Counted from the first letter of the stretch, positions 1-13,300 are shown. The stretch: DNA of 64,000 bases from Sebastes aleutianus (GCA_916700875.1 CAKAKS010000301.1:57501-121500); one strand, 5' to 3'. The notes: a model not told the origin generated them from the letters alone. Numbers and translations are program-made.

Positions 1-441
1 GGGAAAAAAAATCATCTCTCTCCCCTCTCACAACACTCTCTCCATCCTCGGGCCTTTGACCTCAAGTGAATGACGGAGCAATTTAAAATACACAAGGCAG
101 TGGAACCTGCCAAAGAAAAACATCTGCTGTGGTGACTCCAGAGCAACACACAGCGTCCAATCAATATTTGCCCTCCTCTCCGCCCAGGACCTGCTCGAGA
201 TGGTGGGAAACTTCCCATTTGGTGTGTGGTGTTGTCATTCAAATCAGCTATCTTGTGTTTGCTGTGAACAAGGTATCCACCCATTGTTTGTAAAAGAGTC
301 AATAGAACTGTTTACTATAATGGCAGTGGAGCTTTTTCCTCCATGTGTCTGCTGTAAAGATAAGAATGAGTTTAAACTGAGTTGCTCTGGCTCAACCACT
401 TTGAACTCTGATGTTAACATTATTCCTTTTTTATTTTTCAG

Positions 442-562
442 TAGCTTCAAAGTTACATACGTGTCTTCCAGATCAAAATATACTCAAGCGGCAACCTCCG
501 GTGCGGAGAAATGAAGCCAATGCGGAAGTTCATCAAATCCCCACTTGAGGCTGTCTCCAAAG
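442..562 (+). CDS. candidate first coding exon of an unrecognised gene
   Basis: A pyrimidine-rich tract ends in AG at 441 (a second possible acceptor ends at 471), and a strong donor (AAAG then GTGAGT) follows position 562. Inside, an ATG at 511 opens a short basic reading frame (MKPMRKFIKSPLEAVSK) that runs into the donor in phase 1. If the acceptor at 441 is used, the first codon in this frame is TAG, so the exon would be a 5' UTR/start exon and not an internal one. No following exon on the plus strand could be matched in the next kilobases. The ushbp1 3' end lies about 6.5 kb away on the opposite strand. I do not recognise the protein and infer no function; a chance splice-like open stretch is possible. 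Confidence 0.3.
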
Positions 563-639
563 GTGAGTCAATCCCCATAGTCCCCAATGTTAAAATGCCC
601 AATATTACAACAGAAGTAAGCATGTTTACAGGTACAAAA

Positions 640-805
640 AACGGTTTTGGTCTCTGTAGGTAATATCCCCTTCCATAACAACTGAGTCATCACTGCCAAG
701 ATGGCAACGGCTGGAGCCGCCCACTTTGAGCTTCACAATTGCTTTTCAGAAACCTACAGGTGACGTCACAGAGACTACGTCCATATTTTATACAGTCTAT
801 GGATA
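640..805 (+). repeat. dispersed teleost repeat, truncated copy of the 50.6-51.1 kb element
   Basis: This stretch shares its end with the element at 50640-51137: a GTGACGTCAC-like palindrome, then an ACTACGTCCA-like stretch, then TATACAGTCTATGG. The same family also appears around 12857-13190. It is non-coding and probably a short interspersed or non-autonomous element; the class cannot be assigned from the sequence alone. Confidence 0.55.
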
Positions 806-1799
806 TAACTCACTTTAGGAATAATTCTACATTGACGTGAATGTTATTAAAGCTGCAGTGGGTGGAATTGGAGCATTTTATACATATGTTTTTGTATGGA
901 ACGCCATTATGGTCGTAATTGCTTTTTTGCTTTTATTTCTTGTGATAATGAAATGTCATGAACGAAGCATCAAAATGTCAGTTTATTCAACATGATGTAT
1001 GGTGGATCGGGACTTAATTTTAAATGATGCTTTGAAGTGTCATTGTGCTGACAGTAAAAGTTTATAATGATGGGCCCGCCAAAGGATCCATGTTGTTGAA
1101 GAGGCTGATGTGTACTAGATGTGAAAATGATAACCGTTGACAGATTGTCGATATGATAGCCCGTTTAAAAGATAAACATGCTTTGCTTTTAACAGACAGG
1201 GCATTAACCTAACACTCTGTGTAGCCACAACAATTTGATCGTGTTCCCAATCACCAAGTTCAAGCTCTCGTAAATCTGAGTCCAATCTGTTGCTCCCTGC
1301 TTGTGCCCTCTGCTATTGGCAGACATTGCCTGTAGGTCAAATAAGGTGCTTAGGATGGAAATTAACCTAATCAGCTCATTGAAGACGACTCAAATGCTTT
1401 AACAGGATTAGGACGAGGCCACTCCCCCCGGCCATCTCTCCTCTCTAAACACCTTATGCTGTAATCTACCGCTCACAAACTGACGAGCTAACTGACCTCT
1501 TTAGATCATCTGCTCTGTTATTGCTCTAGACACTGATCTGTGTTCAGCTCCAGTGTGACTTCACTACAATGGCTTGTTTATGTAAGGTACATCACAAAAA
1601 CATGTTAAGCTCCATTCAGGTGTTCAGGCTATCAAATTCAGTATATTTATGTTTTTGTTAATTTACTCACATTAACCATTAAGGAAGAGACTTTTCCCAC
1701 TACATACCATACTAATGTCGATTTTATGAGGTTTTTTTCCCACCCCTTTTATATCAATGAGGGTAGGCTAGATAGCAATTACACCTGCCCTGCACCACA

Positions 1800-1955
1800 A
1801 ACCACATCCTCCAAAATTACCATATAGTTGACCTCTCTAACAGTTTCAACAATAACTGAACAATATAACCTTCATAAGGATTTATTGCAGGTCTGTTGTA
1901 TTTTATTAGCTTGGTGTACCTAATAAACTGACAACTGAGTGTATTTGATACAGTG
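1800..1955. repeat. dispersed repeat fragment ending in CCTAATAAACTG
   Basis: The end reads TGTACCTAATAAACTGACAA then CTGAGTGTA, a phrase I recognise as recurrent in teleost genomic sequence. It is non-coding. Boundaries are approximate because the left end fades into unique sequence. Confidence 0.35.
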
Positions 1956-2231
1956 AAATCTATCACAGTGAACCTCCCGCCTACATTAACTTTTGTCCAT
2001 TATGATTTTTCTGTAACAATCTGCACCTGTAACTGCATAAACATACGTCAAGAACTTTGCAATTATAAAAAAAAAATCTAAAAATGGATTGCCTATCTCA
2101 AGAGTTTATTTTCACAATGGAAATCAATGGAAAAGAAAAAGGAAACCAGGGGCTGTTTTTTAAAAAGAATTTCATAATCTTTAGATAAATGATGCTAAAT
2201 TATTCGACTAAATGGCATGTACATTTTTTTC

Positions 2232-2520
2232 TTTAAAGGAGCAGTGTGTAGGATTTGGTATCATCTAGCGGTGAGGTTGCAGATTGCAACCAACTGAAAC
2301 TTCTCCTGTGTGCCAAGCATGTAGGAGAGCTACGGTGGCCAACGCCAAAAACGTGAAAACACGAATGGCCGGCTCCGTGAAGAGGTCCCACTTCTAAGGT
2401 ATTGAAAACATAACTTTTCTTATTTTCAGGTGATTATACACTAAAGAAAACATACTTATTAATAATATATTCCATTTCTGCCATTAGTTCCCCCTAATTG
2501 TTACACACTGGTCCTTTAAA
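2232..2520. mobile_element. MITE with TTTAAAGGANCAGTGTGTA inverted ends
   Basis: The left end (TTTAAAGGAGCAGTGTGTAG) and the reverse complement of the right end (TTTAAAGGACCAGTGTGTAA) are near-identical terminal inverted repeats around a 289-bp non-coding body. A longer relative with the same ends and the same phrases (ATCTAG near the start; CAGGTGATTATACACTAA inside) is at 9009-9527. There is no transposase; this is a non-autonomous DNA transposon. The ends carry TTTAAA, so a TTAA-type target preference is possible but not proven. Confidence 0.7.
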
Positions 2521-4156
2521 GCATTAGTTCTGGCTTGTTGAAGGACTCTCCATTGTCACTTAGTTTTGTAATAGTGCTAAATCCTAATGGAAAATTGTCC
2601 TTTCACTGTTTTTAATGTTTTCCAACAAAAATAATATCTTATTTAGTTTTAATAAATAAAGGACAAAATAAAAGCCTTCCTCCAATGAGTGTGCCAAGTG
2701 CTCATTGAATTGGTCCAATGATCCAGGATGAATTTCAGGCATCAAAACAACATTCTTAACCTCTAGACAAGCAGCCAATCCTTTAATAGGAGCTTGAGCA
2801 CGAAAATCCCCATAATTGGACTCCGTTTCACCGGCAACAAGATTTCACTCTTTATCTGGTGGTTGTGATGGTCGGTCTGAGCTGTTTGCTGTCATTATCT
2901 GAGTGGGCGAGAGTACAATAAGCGGATGTGATCGGCCATTTGATTGAGGTCAAATCTCTTACTCCATGCCAATTGTACCCCCCATCCTCCTGACCTCTCC
3001 ACGGGCCGAGCGGTGTCAGAAAGCTCAGGAGAGAGGTGTCAGGTCAGCGTGGCACAGAGCGGAGAATAGAGAGGTATAGACAGGAGGAGGAGATGAGTGG
3101 GGATATGGAGTGGCTGTGACAGGTGAGCTAATGGCTTTGAGGCAGAGAGGGTGCAGGCTGTGATCTCTTTATACAGCTTACAGAGAGACAAGTTATTAAA
3201 ATGAGGAACGGATGCAGAGAGTAAATGAGTTGACCTTAAGCCCCTAGGTCACTGCCCCTCCCTTCTTGTGGATGTGTGTGTGTGTGTGTGTGATTGCGTC
3301 CACCCCCCACACTGATTGACAGCCTCTGTCGTTGTCTAATAATGGTTTGAGCATTTTTCCCAGGCACTGAAAAACTCCCCTATCCACAGGCTTGAATGCT
3401 GGCTGTTACATGTGGGGGTTTTAAAATGTGTCCAGAGATGTGGAGCTTAAATGTTACCAGATGAGAGTGTTACAGCCTCTATACACCCTACAAGAGAAAT
3501 GACCACCAAATCAGTCCGTTCTCATGTGCTTTGTTTGACTTTCTTATCTCACTTGTTCTGCAGTGCACTTTTACAAAAATGTATTTCAATGCATATTTCA
3601 TCACACCTACAATTATTTTATCATGGGCAAGATTAGATTAGATCGTTCATGCTTTGATGTAGGGTCAAGGTTAGAACAAGGTTTTAATCATTCAACATAG
3701 AAATGTTGAGTTGTTTGAATAACATTTATTCAAAAGCAAAAACCTGCAGCAGTTCAATTAGTTCCAAAGGGAGAAAGTTACATAAACTCAAATACTGTAT
3801 TGAAGTATAACTTGTATGTACTTTACTTGAGTATTTCTGTTTGATATTTATACTGCACTACATGTCCGAGGGAAATGTTGTTCTTTTTACTCCAGTACTC
3901 CACTGACAAACATTTTTAAATCATGAGAATTTGAAGTAATCATACATGACGACAGTCCTAATGCTGTAATACTGAGATAGATTTGCTCAACTACTGTACT
4001 TAAGTAGTAATTTTGAGGTACTTGTTCTTAACTTGACTATTTTCATGCTCTGCTACTTTGTACTCTCTACTCTACTACATTTCATCGGGGAATATTGTAC
4101 TTTTAACTCCATTTATTTGAAATCTATTGTTAGTACTTACTTTGCTTATTATGATT

Positions 4157-4524
4157 TAGGGCTGTAACTAACAATTATTTTCATCGTCGATTAATCTGTT
4201 GATTATTTTCTTGATTAATCGATTAGTTGTTTGGTCTATGAAATGTCAGAAAATTGTGAAAAATGCCAAAAAACAGTGTTTCCCAAAGCCCAAGATGACG
4301 TCCTCAAATGTCTTGTTTGTCCACAACTCAAATATATTAAGTTTACTGTCATAGAGGAGTAAAGAAACCAGAAAATATTCACATTTAAGAAGCTGGAATC
4401 AGAGAATTTTGACTTATTTTTTCTTAAACAATTACTCAAACCGATTAATTAATTATTAAATTAGTTGCCGATTAATTTAATAGCTGACAACTAATTGATT
4501 AATTAATTAATTGTTGGAGCTCTA
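4157..4524 (+). mobile_element. ATTAATCGATTA-rich MITE, copy 1
   Basis: This 368-bp element starts TAGGGCTGTAACTAACAATT and ends in GAGCTCTA, with several ATTAATCGATTA-like palindromes near both ends and a conserved middle (GTCAGAAAATTGTG and GACTTATTTTTTC). Full-length relatives are at 23827-24184 (opposite orientation) and 48713-49046, with fragments near 29540-29650, 32400-32490 and 57429-57500. It has no coding potential and is best explained as a non-autonomous DNA transposon family common in fish. Confidence 0.65.
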
Positions 4525-5170
4525 TTATGATTTTACATTTAAAAAAATCATACGATGAGCTTATTAAATACAATTCATTGGTATAGATTAAACTACTTAC
4601 TGTAACAATATATAAAGTGGTCCAAAGGAGCTCCAGCATGAATTAACAATCATATATTGTAGTATATGATAATGAATCACTAACCAGGGCCATTTCTCTG
4701 CAGAATGAGTACTTTTACTTTGATAATTTATGTACATTCTGCTGGTAATACTTATGTACTTTTACTTAATTAAGCTTTTGAATGCAGGACTTGTAATGAC
4801 GTATTTTTACATTGTTGTACTGGTTCTTTCTTTGAGCCATGAAGGATAAAAATACCTTTTTCTTTTCATAATGTGGCCTCTTTGATACGAGAGTCACCCA
4901 GAGGTTACAATAATCATGTCGTCTAAAAAACCTTTGATGAACTCAGAAGCTTAACATAGATCTTAGAGAGAGCGAACACAAAATGGAATGATAATTGTAT
5001 CGTCTGCTCTAATGGCAGTTATTACAACAATAGCGATGGTGACCTGGAGGTGTTGGGGGAGCGGCGAGGACAGGCCCTCTGCGGTGACCTCTGCTCGGGA
5101 AAGGGCAAGCTCAGGCAGGAGTCAGGGCGTCAGGGGCTCGCCACCTCGTCTGGCGCTCTGAACCCTCCAT

Positions 5171-5450
5171 TCACAAGCTAACACAACAGCCAGGCATCAC
5201 TGTGACCCTGTGGGTGTGACACTCAACCTTTGCCTTAACCTCCTGACCGCCGGTCACAGCTGCAGCTGACCGGCTCGGGTGGGTCAGGGCAGGGGGGTCG
5301 GCTGGAGGGGGGAGGGAGATGATTGAGAGATGAGCGAGGAGAGAAGATGGAGGTATGAGTGGATTAAAGAGTGAAGGATGGGTATGAAGAGGGGGTAAGA
5401 GTAAGCTGGGTTTTTTAAAGGTTGGTTCACCCAAATGACATTGTTGTTTC
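5171..5450. other. purine-rich low-complexity stretch
   Basis: The segment around 5290-5400 is strongly GA-rich on the plus strand. It opens an 87-codon frame on the minus strand that is proline/serine/leucine-rich, with no splice sites or family resemblance. I treat it as low complexity and not as a gene. Confidence 0.4.
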
Positions 5451-5630
5451 TCAATTACTGTTAGTTGTGTCTGTCTGTACAGATAGTTTTAGTTTTATTC
5501 ATACAGATTTTGAAATATCTGGCATACCTGTACTTACATTTTTATTTGGTTTTCAAATCTGGGAACAATAACATGTAACAGTAGCACAAACACAACATAC
5601 AGATACATTCTTATTTCCAATTATTACACA

Positions 5631-5877
5631 TTTAAAGGTAGGGTTGGTAAAGATTTAAAAAAAAATTTTTTTTTATATTAGTAGAAATTCTGAAACGACA
5701 GACTGTCACTCTTGCCGACTTGGCGACTTTCTCGCTATATTCAGGGACTAGAGAGGGAGCTACTGCTGCGAGCTTCTTTCATCGGAAAAGAGTTGGCAAC
5801 AATGGACTGGGTTTTCAGTTGGATCATTTTTAAAAATCTAGTGTACTCTTGCCAGATCACTGACCCTGCCTTTTAAA
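5631..5877. mobile_element. MITE with TTTAAAGGTAGGGTTGGT inverted ends
   Basis: The left end TTTAAAGGTAGGGTTGGTAA is mirrored at the right end, whose reverse complement reads TTTAAAAGGCAGGGTCAGTG. The body of about 247 bp is non-coding. A longer element with related ends lies at 44964-45328 in a gtpbp3 intron. Non-autonomous DNA transposon. Confidence 0.6.
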
Positions 5878-5959
5878 GCGTAAATAGTGAATGCAATAGT
5901 GACTCTTTAACGCAAATTTGTTTTAACTAACAAATCTACTGTCATACCAGCTTGTTTTG

Positions 5960-6335
5960 AAGGATGCTAAATAACGCTCCAAACTTAGGCTAAATTTTGG
6001 CGAGGAAAAACTGTCATGGCCATTTTCAAAGGGGTCCCTTGACCTCTGACCTCAAGATATGTGAATGTAAATGGGTTCTATGGGTACCCACGAGTCTCCC
6101 CTTTACAGACATGCCCACGTTATGATAATCACATGCAGTTTTTGGCAAGTCAGCACACTGACACACTGACAGCTGTTGTTGCCTGTTGGGCTGCAGTTTT
6201 CCATGTTATGATTTGAGCATATTTTTTATGCTAAATGCAGTATCTGTGAGGGTTTCTGGACAATATTTGTCATTGTTTTGTACTTGACAAATCTCCCTTT
6301 AAGGTACATTTTGAACAGATAAAAAAATGTGTGAT
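5960..6335. repeat. dispersed teleost repeat (GGGTCCCTTGACCTCTGACC family)
   Basis: The stretch contains the phrases GGGTCCCTTGACCTCTGACC, GGGTACCCACGAGTCTCCCC and GGGCTGCAGTTTTCCATGTT, which I recognise from a high-copy repeat in many percomorph genomes. It is non-coding and its boundaries are approximate. Class uncertain, probably a non-autonomous element. Confidence 0.6.
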
Positions 6336-7013
6336 TAATTTGTGATTAATTTGTAAATGTCTGTCTTTGCTTGAGGCTAACGGCTCGAGGCTACATTAGC
6401 TGCTACTTGCATAAAACGTCAGAATCTACGACTGAACTGTTGACGGTCAAGTTGCATCATGGGTAATGTAGGCACCGGGTTTTGATAAGGAAGAATGAAA
6501 AAGATCAGTCCTTTGATTCTGCTGCTTGATATAGGAATTAGATGATTAATCAGTAGAGTACTCTTTTTAACTCCAAAAAAAATCTAATATCAAGCAATTG
6601 CTCTTTTCCTTTTCAGCTTTACACCAACTTCTTTTTTAGATTGCTAAAAGCAAACCATTGAAGAGAAGTGGAAATAGTGAAAGGCAGAGAGAACTATGGA
6701 AGTGTTAAGAAGACAAATGGGCTGGCCGTACATTTTGTGTGCACATCAGCCATTGTCCTGGCCCCCATCCCCCTTCTTCTCTGAGCTTTGTGACGGCAGC
6801 ACGGCCGACCGGGAGTGGCTTTATACAGTCGGCCTGTATGGGAAAAAGGACATGTGCACTCTCGAGGTCAGTCCCGAGGTCCTCTGAGGGTTCAGTCCTT
6901 GAATCAGCCTCACACATTCATGACTGCATGACAGCTGTTTCTCTGAAATAAGGAATGTGTCTTGTGATGTGTGAGTCCTGTTGGACAAGTTAAGCTCTGG
7001 ATTCCTTTTTCAG

Positions 7014-7019
7014 TTTATT
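7014..7019 (-). terminator. possible ushbp1 polyadenylation signal
   Basis: TTTATT on the plus strand reads AATAAA on the minus strand, about 370 bp after the ushbp1 stop codon. This is the most plausible signal in the short 3' flank, but it was chosen by position and motif only. Confidence 0.3.
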
Positions 7020-7384
7020 GGTGACTCTCACAAGGGTTGAAAAGGCAGAACTGACATTTGATGTTTCCATGTTCTACTGCCTTACATACTCTATATACTG
7101 TATTTATCTACCAATGCCTGAACGAACAGCTGTAGATGTCATTAATGGGTTAACAGATAAATAGATGAAAAGGTACAAATCTCTTTACAAGGATAGAAAA
7201 CTGAGTAACAATATAACTTCTTAGCATATCTTATTAACAAGACTAAGAGTCTAAAGCCATATGTGTGTGTACGCTAACATAACTCCACAAATTATAAAAA
7301 TACATATGAGCCACTTGAATTCAGCAGGGTGGCTGATTATAGCTGTTAATATAATGTCCATATATTCTAGTGGATCCAGCTGAA

Positions 7385-10300
7385 TCACAGAACCGTCTCT
7401 TCCCTCCTCCACTCCAACGCCTCCCCTGCAGCTTTCGGTGCTCCACTCTGGTGCTGGTGACTCTCCTTCATGGCCACCACTTTCTGCTCCAGCCTCCACA
7501 CCTGCTCCCGGTACTTCCTGCGAATCTGCCGGTACGAACTCAAGGCTTTACTGGAATGGAAGAAACCCACCCAGCGAGATACAATTTAATACGCTCACAT
7601 AAACAATGACACTACAAAACTTGTTTTTTTAGCTTCAGCCCTGTCTGTAGGATAATGTGCAAGGCAAAAGCATGTAATAACAATGACCTTCTTGCTTTAG
7701 GCATGTCATTTTCACGCCGGTTCTCGTAACATCCCTAACTGACACAGTATCCAGCGGGTCTATTACACGCTTTGGTGTGTTATCGGGTTGTTAGCTTTAG
7801 TTATACATGCAGCCAGATGATGATGAACAAAGACAAAAACAAGCTACTGAATACCTTTCTTGTGATAGTTACCTGTGAGCTTGTGAGAGCCGAGCAATGT
7901 GCTCTCCGTTATCCCTCCTGTGCGAGGAGCTGTCTGACAGAGCTGTGTTTAGAGAGTCTTGGACTAAAGCCAGTCTTTTCTTCAGGGCTTGTTCCCTGAA
8001 AACAAAAGTAAGATCAGATGAAACAAAAGGAAATCTATCATAATTGTCTTTATGATGACCTTAGAGTGAATGTGATGTAGAGGGCTAACAGCAGAGCTTC
8101 GTTTAGAAGTATTCACTACTCGAGGTCAGAAGAAGAAAAGGATGCTCTCTGAAGCACCTGATGGAGACAACAAGAAGTACTTTATGTCCAAAGTCTGTAT
8201 TTCTGCTGATAGTGTTCCTAAGCAACAGATAAAACCAGGCAACAGATGTCTCCATGATTCATTTTCAACTACATTCATCGGGTAGCTTTTTTCATTTATC
8301 TGTGAATACCTCTATTTCTCCAAGTGACATTACATTCAATAATTTGCCAGGTTTCCTTATTTCCTTGTTGGTATAGTGTTTTCTGCAGAGAAATGACAAT
8401 GTCTCACCTTTGCAGGACGGCCTGCAGCTCTTTCAGGATGGGTCTGGTTCGAGGATCGACGATGTCCGCATCACTACCCAGTTTACCTGCATTTTCACAG
8501 ATTCTCTGAAATGTAACATTCAATTACGATTATCTTTAATGCTCAAAAGGCATTCCTCATTCAATTCTCTATCAACGAACACGGTAAACACAGTTATAAA
8601 GCAGTGTTACAGGGTTGTGAGCAGTTCAATCAAAGAATGATTGTCCCCCTCATAGATTGTTTCATTTGAATGGGTTTTAGAGGCCTGAAGGGGAAAACAT
8701 ATCCAATATGTTTCAATAAAAAAGATTAGAGAAAAGTTAGAAAAAAATCTACTTCAGTGGAGCAGAAATATGATGTATAGCCTATATTTTTTCTTATTCC
8801 CCATCTTGTTAATCACTTTGCGACGCCTCAGATTTATCTATCTTCGTAGGGACCCGACTGTTCTAAAGAAAAAACTGTGCGGAACAGAATAACATCATTT
8901 ACTTTGCTGCAACCAGAAGCCAGTGCGATTTTGGTTGAAATAGTTAACTGGATCTGTAAGATAAGTTATTGAGCACGACCATGTGCATCTAGATGAAACA
9001 TTCACTCTTTTAAAGGTGTAGTGTATAGGATTTAGCGCCATCTAGTGTTGTGGTTGCACATTGCAACCTACTGAGTACCCCTCTACTCACTCCTCTGCTG
9101 CGGTAACGTGAGTCGCTGAGTGGTAACACCGTTCGCCTTGCTCAGAGGCCATCCTTAACATAATAACACTACTTTAGGAGTTACGGAAGTCAGACGACAG
9201 CTGGTAGTAGCGCGGCTTTGCACTCTGTGGCTCACGTTACCGCAGTTTCACAAGCGTGTTGGAGAACTACGGTGGCTTTCAGGTAACCAAAGGCTCTCAC
9301 CAGAGCCAGTGTTTGGTTTGTCCGTTCTGGGCTTCTGTAGAAACATGGCAGACTCTGTGAAGAGGACCCGCTCCCTATGAAGATATGCAGGGCTCATTCT
9401 AAGCTAACGAAAACACAACGATTCTTAGTTTCAGGTGATTATACACTAATGAAAACATAGCTATGAATATTATATTCCATTTCTGCTAATAGATCCTCCG
9501 CAATGTTACACACACTGTTCCTTTAAACCATTAAAAAATGAATATTGAGGAAGAAAAGAAACCAGTTTTAGAGAGAAATTTTAACCCTCGAGGCACAAAA
9601 GTCTGCGAACCCCTTTTTCTGATGCCCTGTGTCTATACAGTAATAGACAGAAAGCTGTGTTAACTTAAACTAGCTGTTCAGCTCTTTCTCGTCTGACAAT
9701 GACAGAGGTGTGTGGTGCGGTATGAATATGTGCCCAGCAGAAGACCTTGTGGAACCAAAATATCCCTCTTGGCCTGGAGGGATTCTGCTTTGGTAGATGT
9801 GTGATTTCCCATGTGTTACACCCAGATTTGAATCGGGTCTGCCACAGTGGACCAACGTCCTGCTCCCTCTTGCTCGTTTCACCTTGACTTTGTAGTATTT
9901 GATTAATTTTTTTAAAAAGTCTCTGTTGCTGCTGTAGGAGTCTGTCCTACCTGTTGTTCAGTCTTACGTTCCTCCATCTCCTCTTGGAGGCTTTCTGGAA
10001 CGAAAGCTCCAGCTGCTTCCTGGGCCTTCTGGGCCATTAAACCCCACTCCAGACACCGCAGCTCTTTCTCCTTGAGGCGGATTAGACCTCGCAGATCTGA
10101 CATCTCCTCCTGAAAAAATTAACCACAGTATACAAAGAGTTGAACGCAGATACAGCGTAAGAAAAGCTGTGTGTGTAGTAGTGGCAGAAGCACAAGGTGT
10201 ATGATTTTTATCACAACCAGCAGGTTTTACGTCCACTTTTGAGGTTGTTGTTGGAGGTTAAAACCCCAATGTGTAAAATGTTATATGACTTCTGTATTGG

Positions 10301-13300
10301 TATTGGTCACCCTAAGTTTTCTTACGTAAATTCATGGTTATCTGTTTTATCCCAAGTCCCCAGCTGGAAATCAAACTGAGGAAATTGGGATTATGTTGTA
10401 TGCGCCTTAACAATTCGACTGTCCAGCCCGGTCGCACTAAATGGCGTATGAATGATACGGTAATTTGCAAGTAATTTCGTGGGCAATAAGAATGCCGTTC
10501 TTGCTTTTGGCATGTCATTTGTACGCCATGTAGTCTGTATTGGCTGCAATGCAAACGCATCCGCGTAAATATGCTATGGTCAGAGCTAGTGATGTAAATT
10601 AAAAGTGAGGAAGACTGCTTATGGCGAGTGGGAGGGGAGATGGAGGGGTCAAACAGACACACAATTTTCAAGTTACGTTAGTTACGTTTGTGACGTGTTT
10701 TCTGTACTTCTGTTACATTGTTTCTGTACATATTTTACGTAGTCTATGTACTTATATTAAGCCCAACCATGATGTTTTGTACATATACTGTATGTACACT
10801 ACAAACACTGTGCACTGGCATTGTGAGCCTAAAGTAAGTGTAGTGTTATGTACTACAATATAGATTTTGCCTCAAACAATTCACCCAAAACAACTATGAC
10901 ATTAGGCAAAAGACACTTTTTATCTACGTTTATCTCTTTGCATGGAAAGTTTAGACTGTTTTTTTTTTCAGTTTCAGATGTTGATTTTTTAAATCATAAA
11001 GCAGGACACACAGCTCCTACCCTGACAGAGATGAGTTCATAGAAGAGGGAACCCTTCTCTTTCTTGGTATCAGGAGGTTTGGCGTTATCTTTAGTCACAT
11101 GTCCCCCTCTTGGTCCAGCCAGGTGACCAGTTTCGGGGCTCATTTTGCCCTCGACTCCTGGGCTCGGCTTAGGTAGACAAATGGCGGCCCGATCCCTCTT
11201 CAGGCGCTCAATTTGCTGACGGAGAAACGCCTCTCGCTCCACCAGCTCAGGTGTCCTGTGGAGTTACAGATAGTGAGTGACCTGACACAAACGTGGTCCA
11301 AGAAATGGCCTTTTATTAATTCAGAAGTTCTTTATTATTTCCACACTTCATTGAGTCATACCAGATAGCTTTTGAAACGTACAGTTAATAGCATGTAGAG
11401 CTTTGGTGGTGGGACAGAATGATTTGTAAAATGTTATCCTTTCTATTTTGCAATTTCAGTCTGTCAACATTGAGAGACATTTTCCTTTCTACCCACTCCT
11501 ATTACTGCGCTTGAATGTACAAAGAGCACTTTAAAACGTCACCTCTGCCCTGTGTGACTCTGTGTTTCCGTCTCCTCTGTGACTCCTGCTGCTGAGAAGG
11601 AGGTGGACAGCTCTTCAGTTCCCATTTTCATGAGCTGAGCTGATGGACTGTCGGGCTGCTGCCTGTCACCCACTGCCTCTGATGAGAGGAAAAACTGTGA
11701 GCCTTGACTGTGTGTTTTGTGTGTTTGTGTGTGTGAATGACATACATACCTACTGTGTATATAAGTGCACTGAGTTGTAAGCAGTATTAAAACACGGTAT
11801 TCAAACACCTGCTGAGTCTGTCTGCAGAGGAATGCTTTGCTGCTTCTTGGCGTCATGAAGTGACAGCAGCTCGCTGTAGGCCTCTTCACACTCCTCACTG
11901 TCAATCACAACCACAAAGACAAAATACGACCTCAGTACATGAGAAGAACCTCAATTAAAGTGGCAGTGGGCAGTATATCTTTGGCATCATTGGGCAAAAA
12001 ATTCCATAATAACCTTTCAGTATATTGTAATTCAAGTGTTCTGAGAGATAACTAGACTTCTGCACCTCCTCATGGCTCTGTTTTTAAGCTTTAAAAAATC
12101 TAGCACATGACGGGAGACTTTGTCATTTCATCGAGAGAGCGTTCCTATTGGCTGTGCTCCGGTCATGTGACCAGAACTTGGCGTTCCTTCACCAGATTTC
12201 ACAATGGCGGCGGCGTCACAAACTTTCTCATTTTACAGCTAAACCGTGCACTACAAGATGATTCTGAAAACATTTGAGGCGATAAATAGACATTAACGTA
12301 ACATAATATTGATTCATATTTGATCAGCACTGCCTAGTTTGACCGTTTGGTCGGAGTTCAGATCAGCTCTGACTAGTTGTTTTCCTCCGGTCTGTGAAAT
12401 CTTGCAGATGCCGTTAGGAGCACCAGAGGACACAGAGGCACATGATTTTTTTCTACCTGTTTCATGAACTACTGTCACGATATAGCGACCGTTTTATAAA
12501 AATAATCTTTCTTAATCATATTTGCTCCAATCTCGCCTCCTTCAGCTTTAATACTGTTAGATTGCTGACCTGTACACATTCATTATTTTTAATGTCCTTG
12601 AACGGCTTTTGTATATGTGTGTTAGCTGTGTTTCATGTGTGTACCAGTATCGGAGAGCCATCTGCAGGGCAGAGCAGTCAGCCTCCAGTCTGTTTAGTGT
12701 AATACTGATCAGTTCTGACTCTCCCTTCCTTCGCTCCAGAGCTGCAGTCAGACGTTCATTTCTGGACCTCAGCCTCTCAATGCACCTGGAATAATGAGGC
12801 AGAGGAAGAGAAGGTTAAATTAATTATACAAATAATAAAGCTTCTTTATTGGAAGAATGTGTTATCACGCTACCTAAAGCATCCCCTGTTTTATGGTCTA
12901 TTTGACTCTAAATGGGACCATAATTTACTAAATGAACATCATGCTGCAGAAGAAGACTTGAAACTAGTGATTGAGACCATAAACTCATGTTTACAATGTT
13001 TACTGAGGTAATAAATCAATTGAGAAGTAGGCTCATTTTCTCATAGACTTCTATAGAATCAGACTTCTTTTTGCAACCAGGAGTCGCCCCCTGCTGGCTA
13101 TTAGAAAGAATGCAAGTTTAAGGTACTTCAGCATTGGCTTCACTTTTCAGACCTGGAGGTAGCTCACTGGTCAGAAGGGGCCTGCTATATCCACTAGTAG
13201 GTTTTATCATCGATTCACATGGCAGATTAAAAGGAGACAACAGTGACCTCTAATGACCGTAGTAATATGACAGGAGTAAAAGCAGAAGTCAGGCGCTGTA

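Larger units (their letters stand above)
563..6999. other. intergenic spacer left of ushbp1
   Basis: No splice-supported coding exon was found on either strand between the candidate exon at 442-562 and the 3' end of ushbp1. The spacer holds the dispersed elements listed separately (640-805, 1800-1955, 2232-2520, 4157-4524, 5631-5877, 5960-6335), a short GT dinucleotide run near 3270, and AGTACTTTTACTT-type repeat debris at about 3760-4140 and 4700-4800. The open frames here are short and lack splice or family support. Confidence 0.6.
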
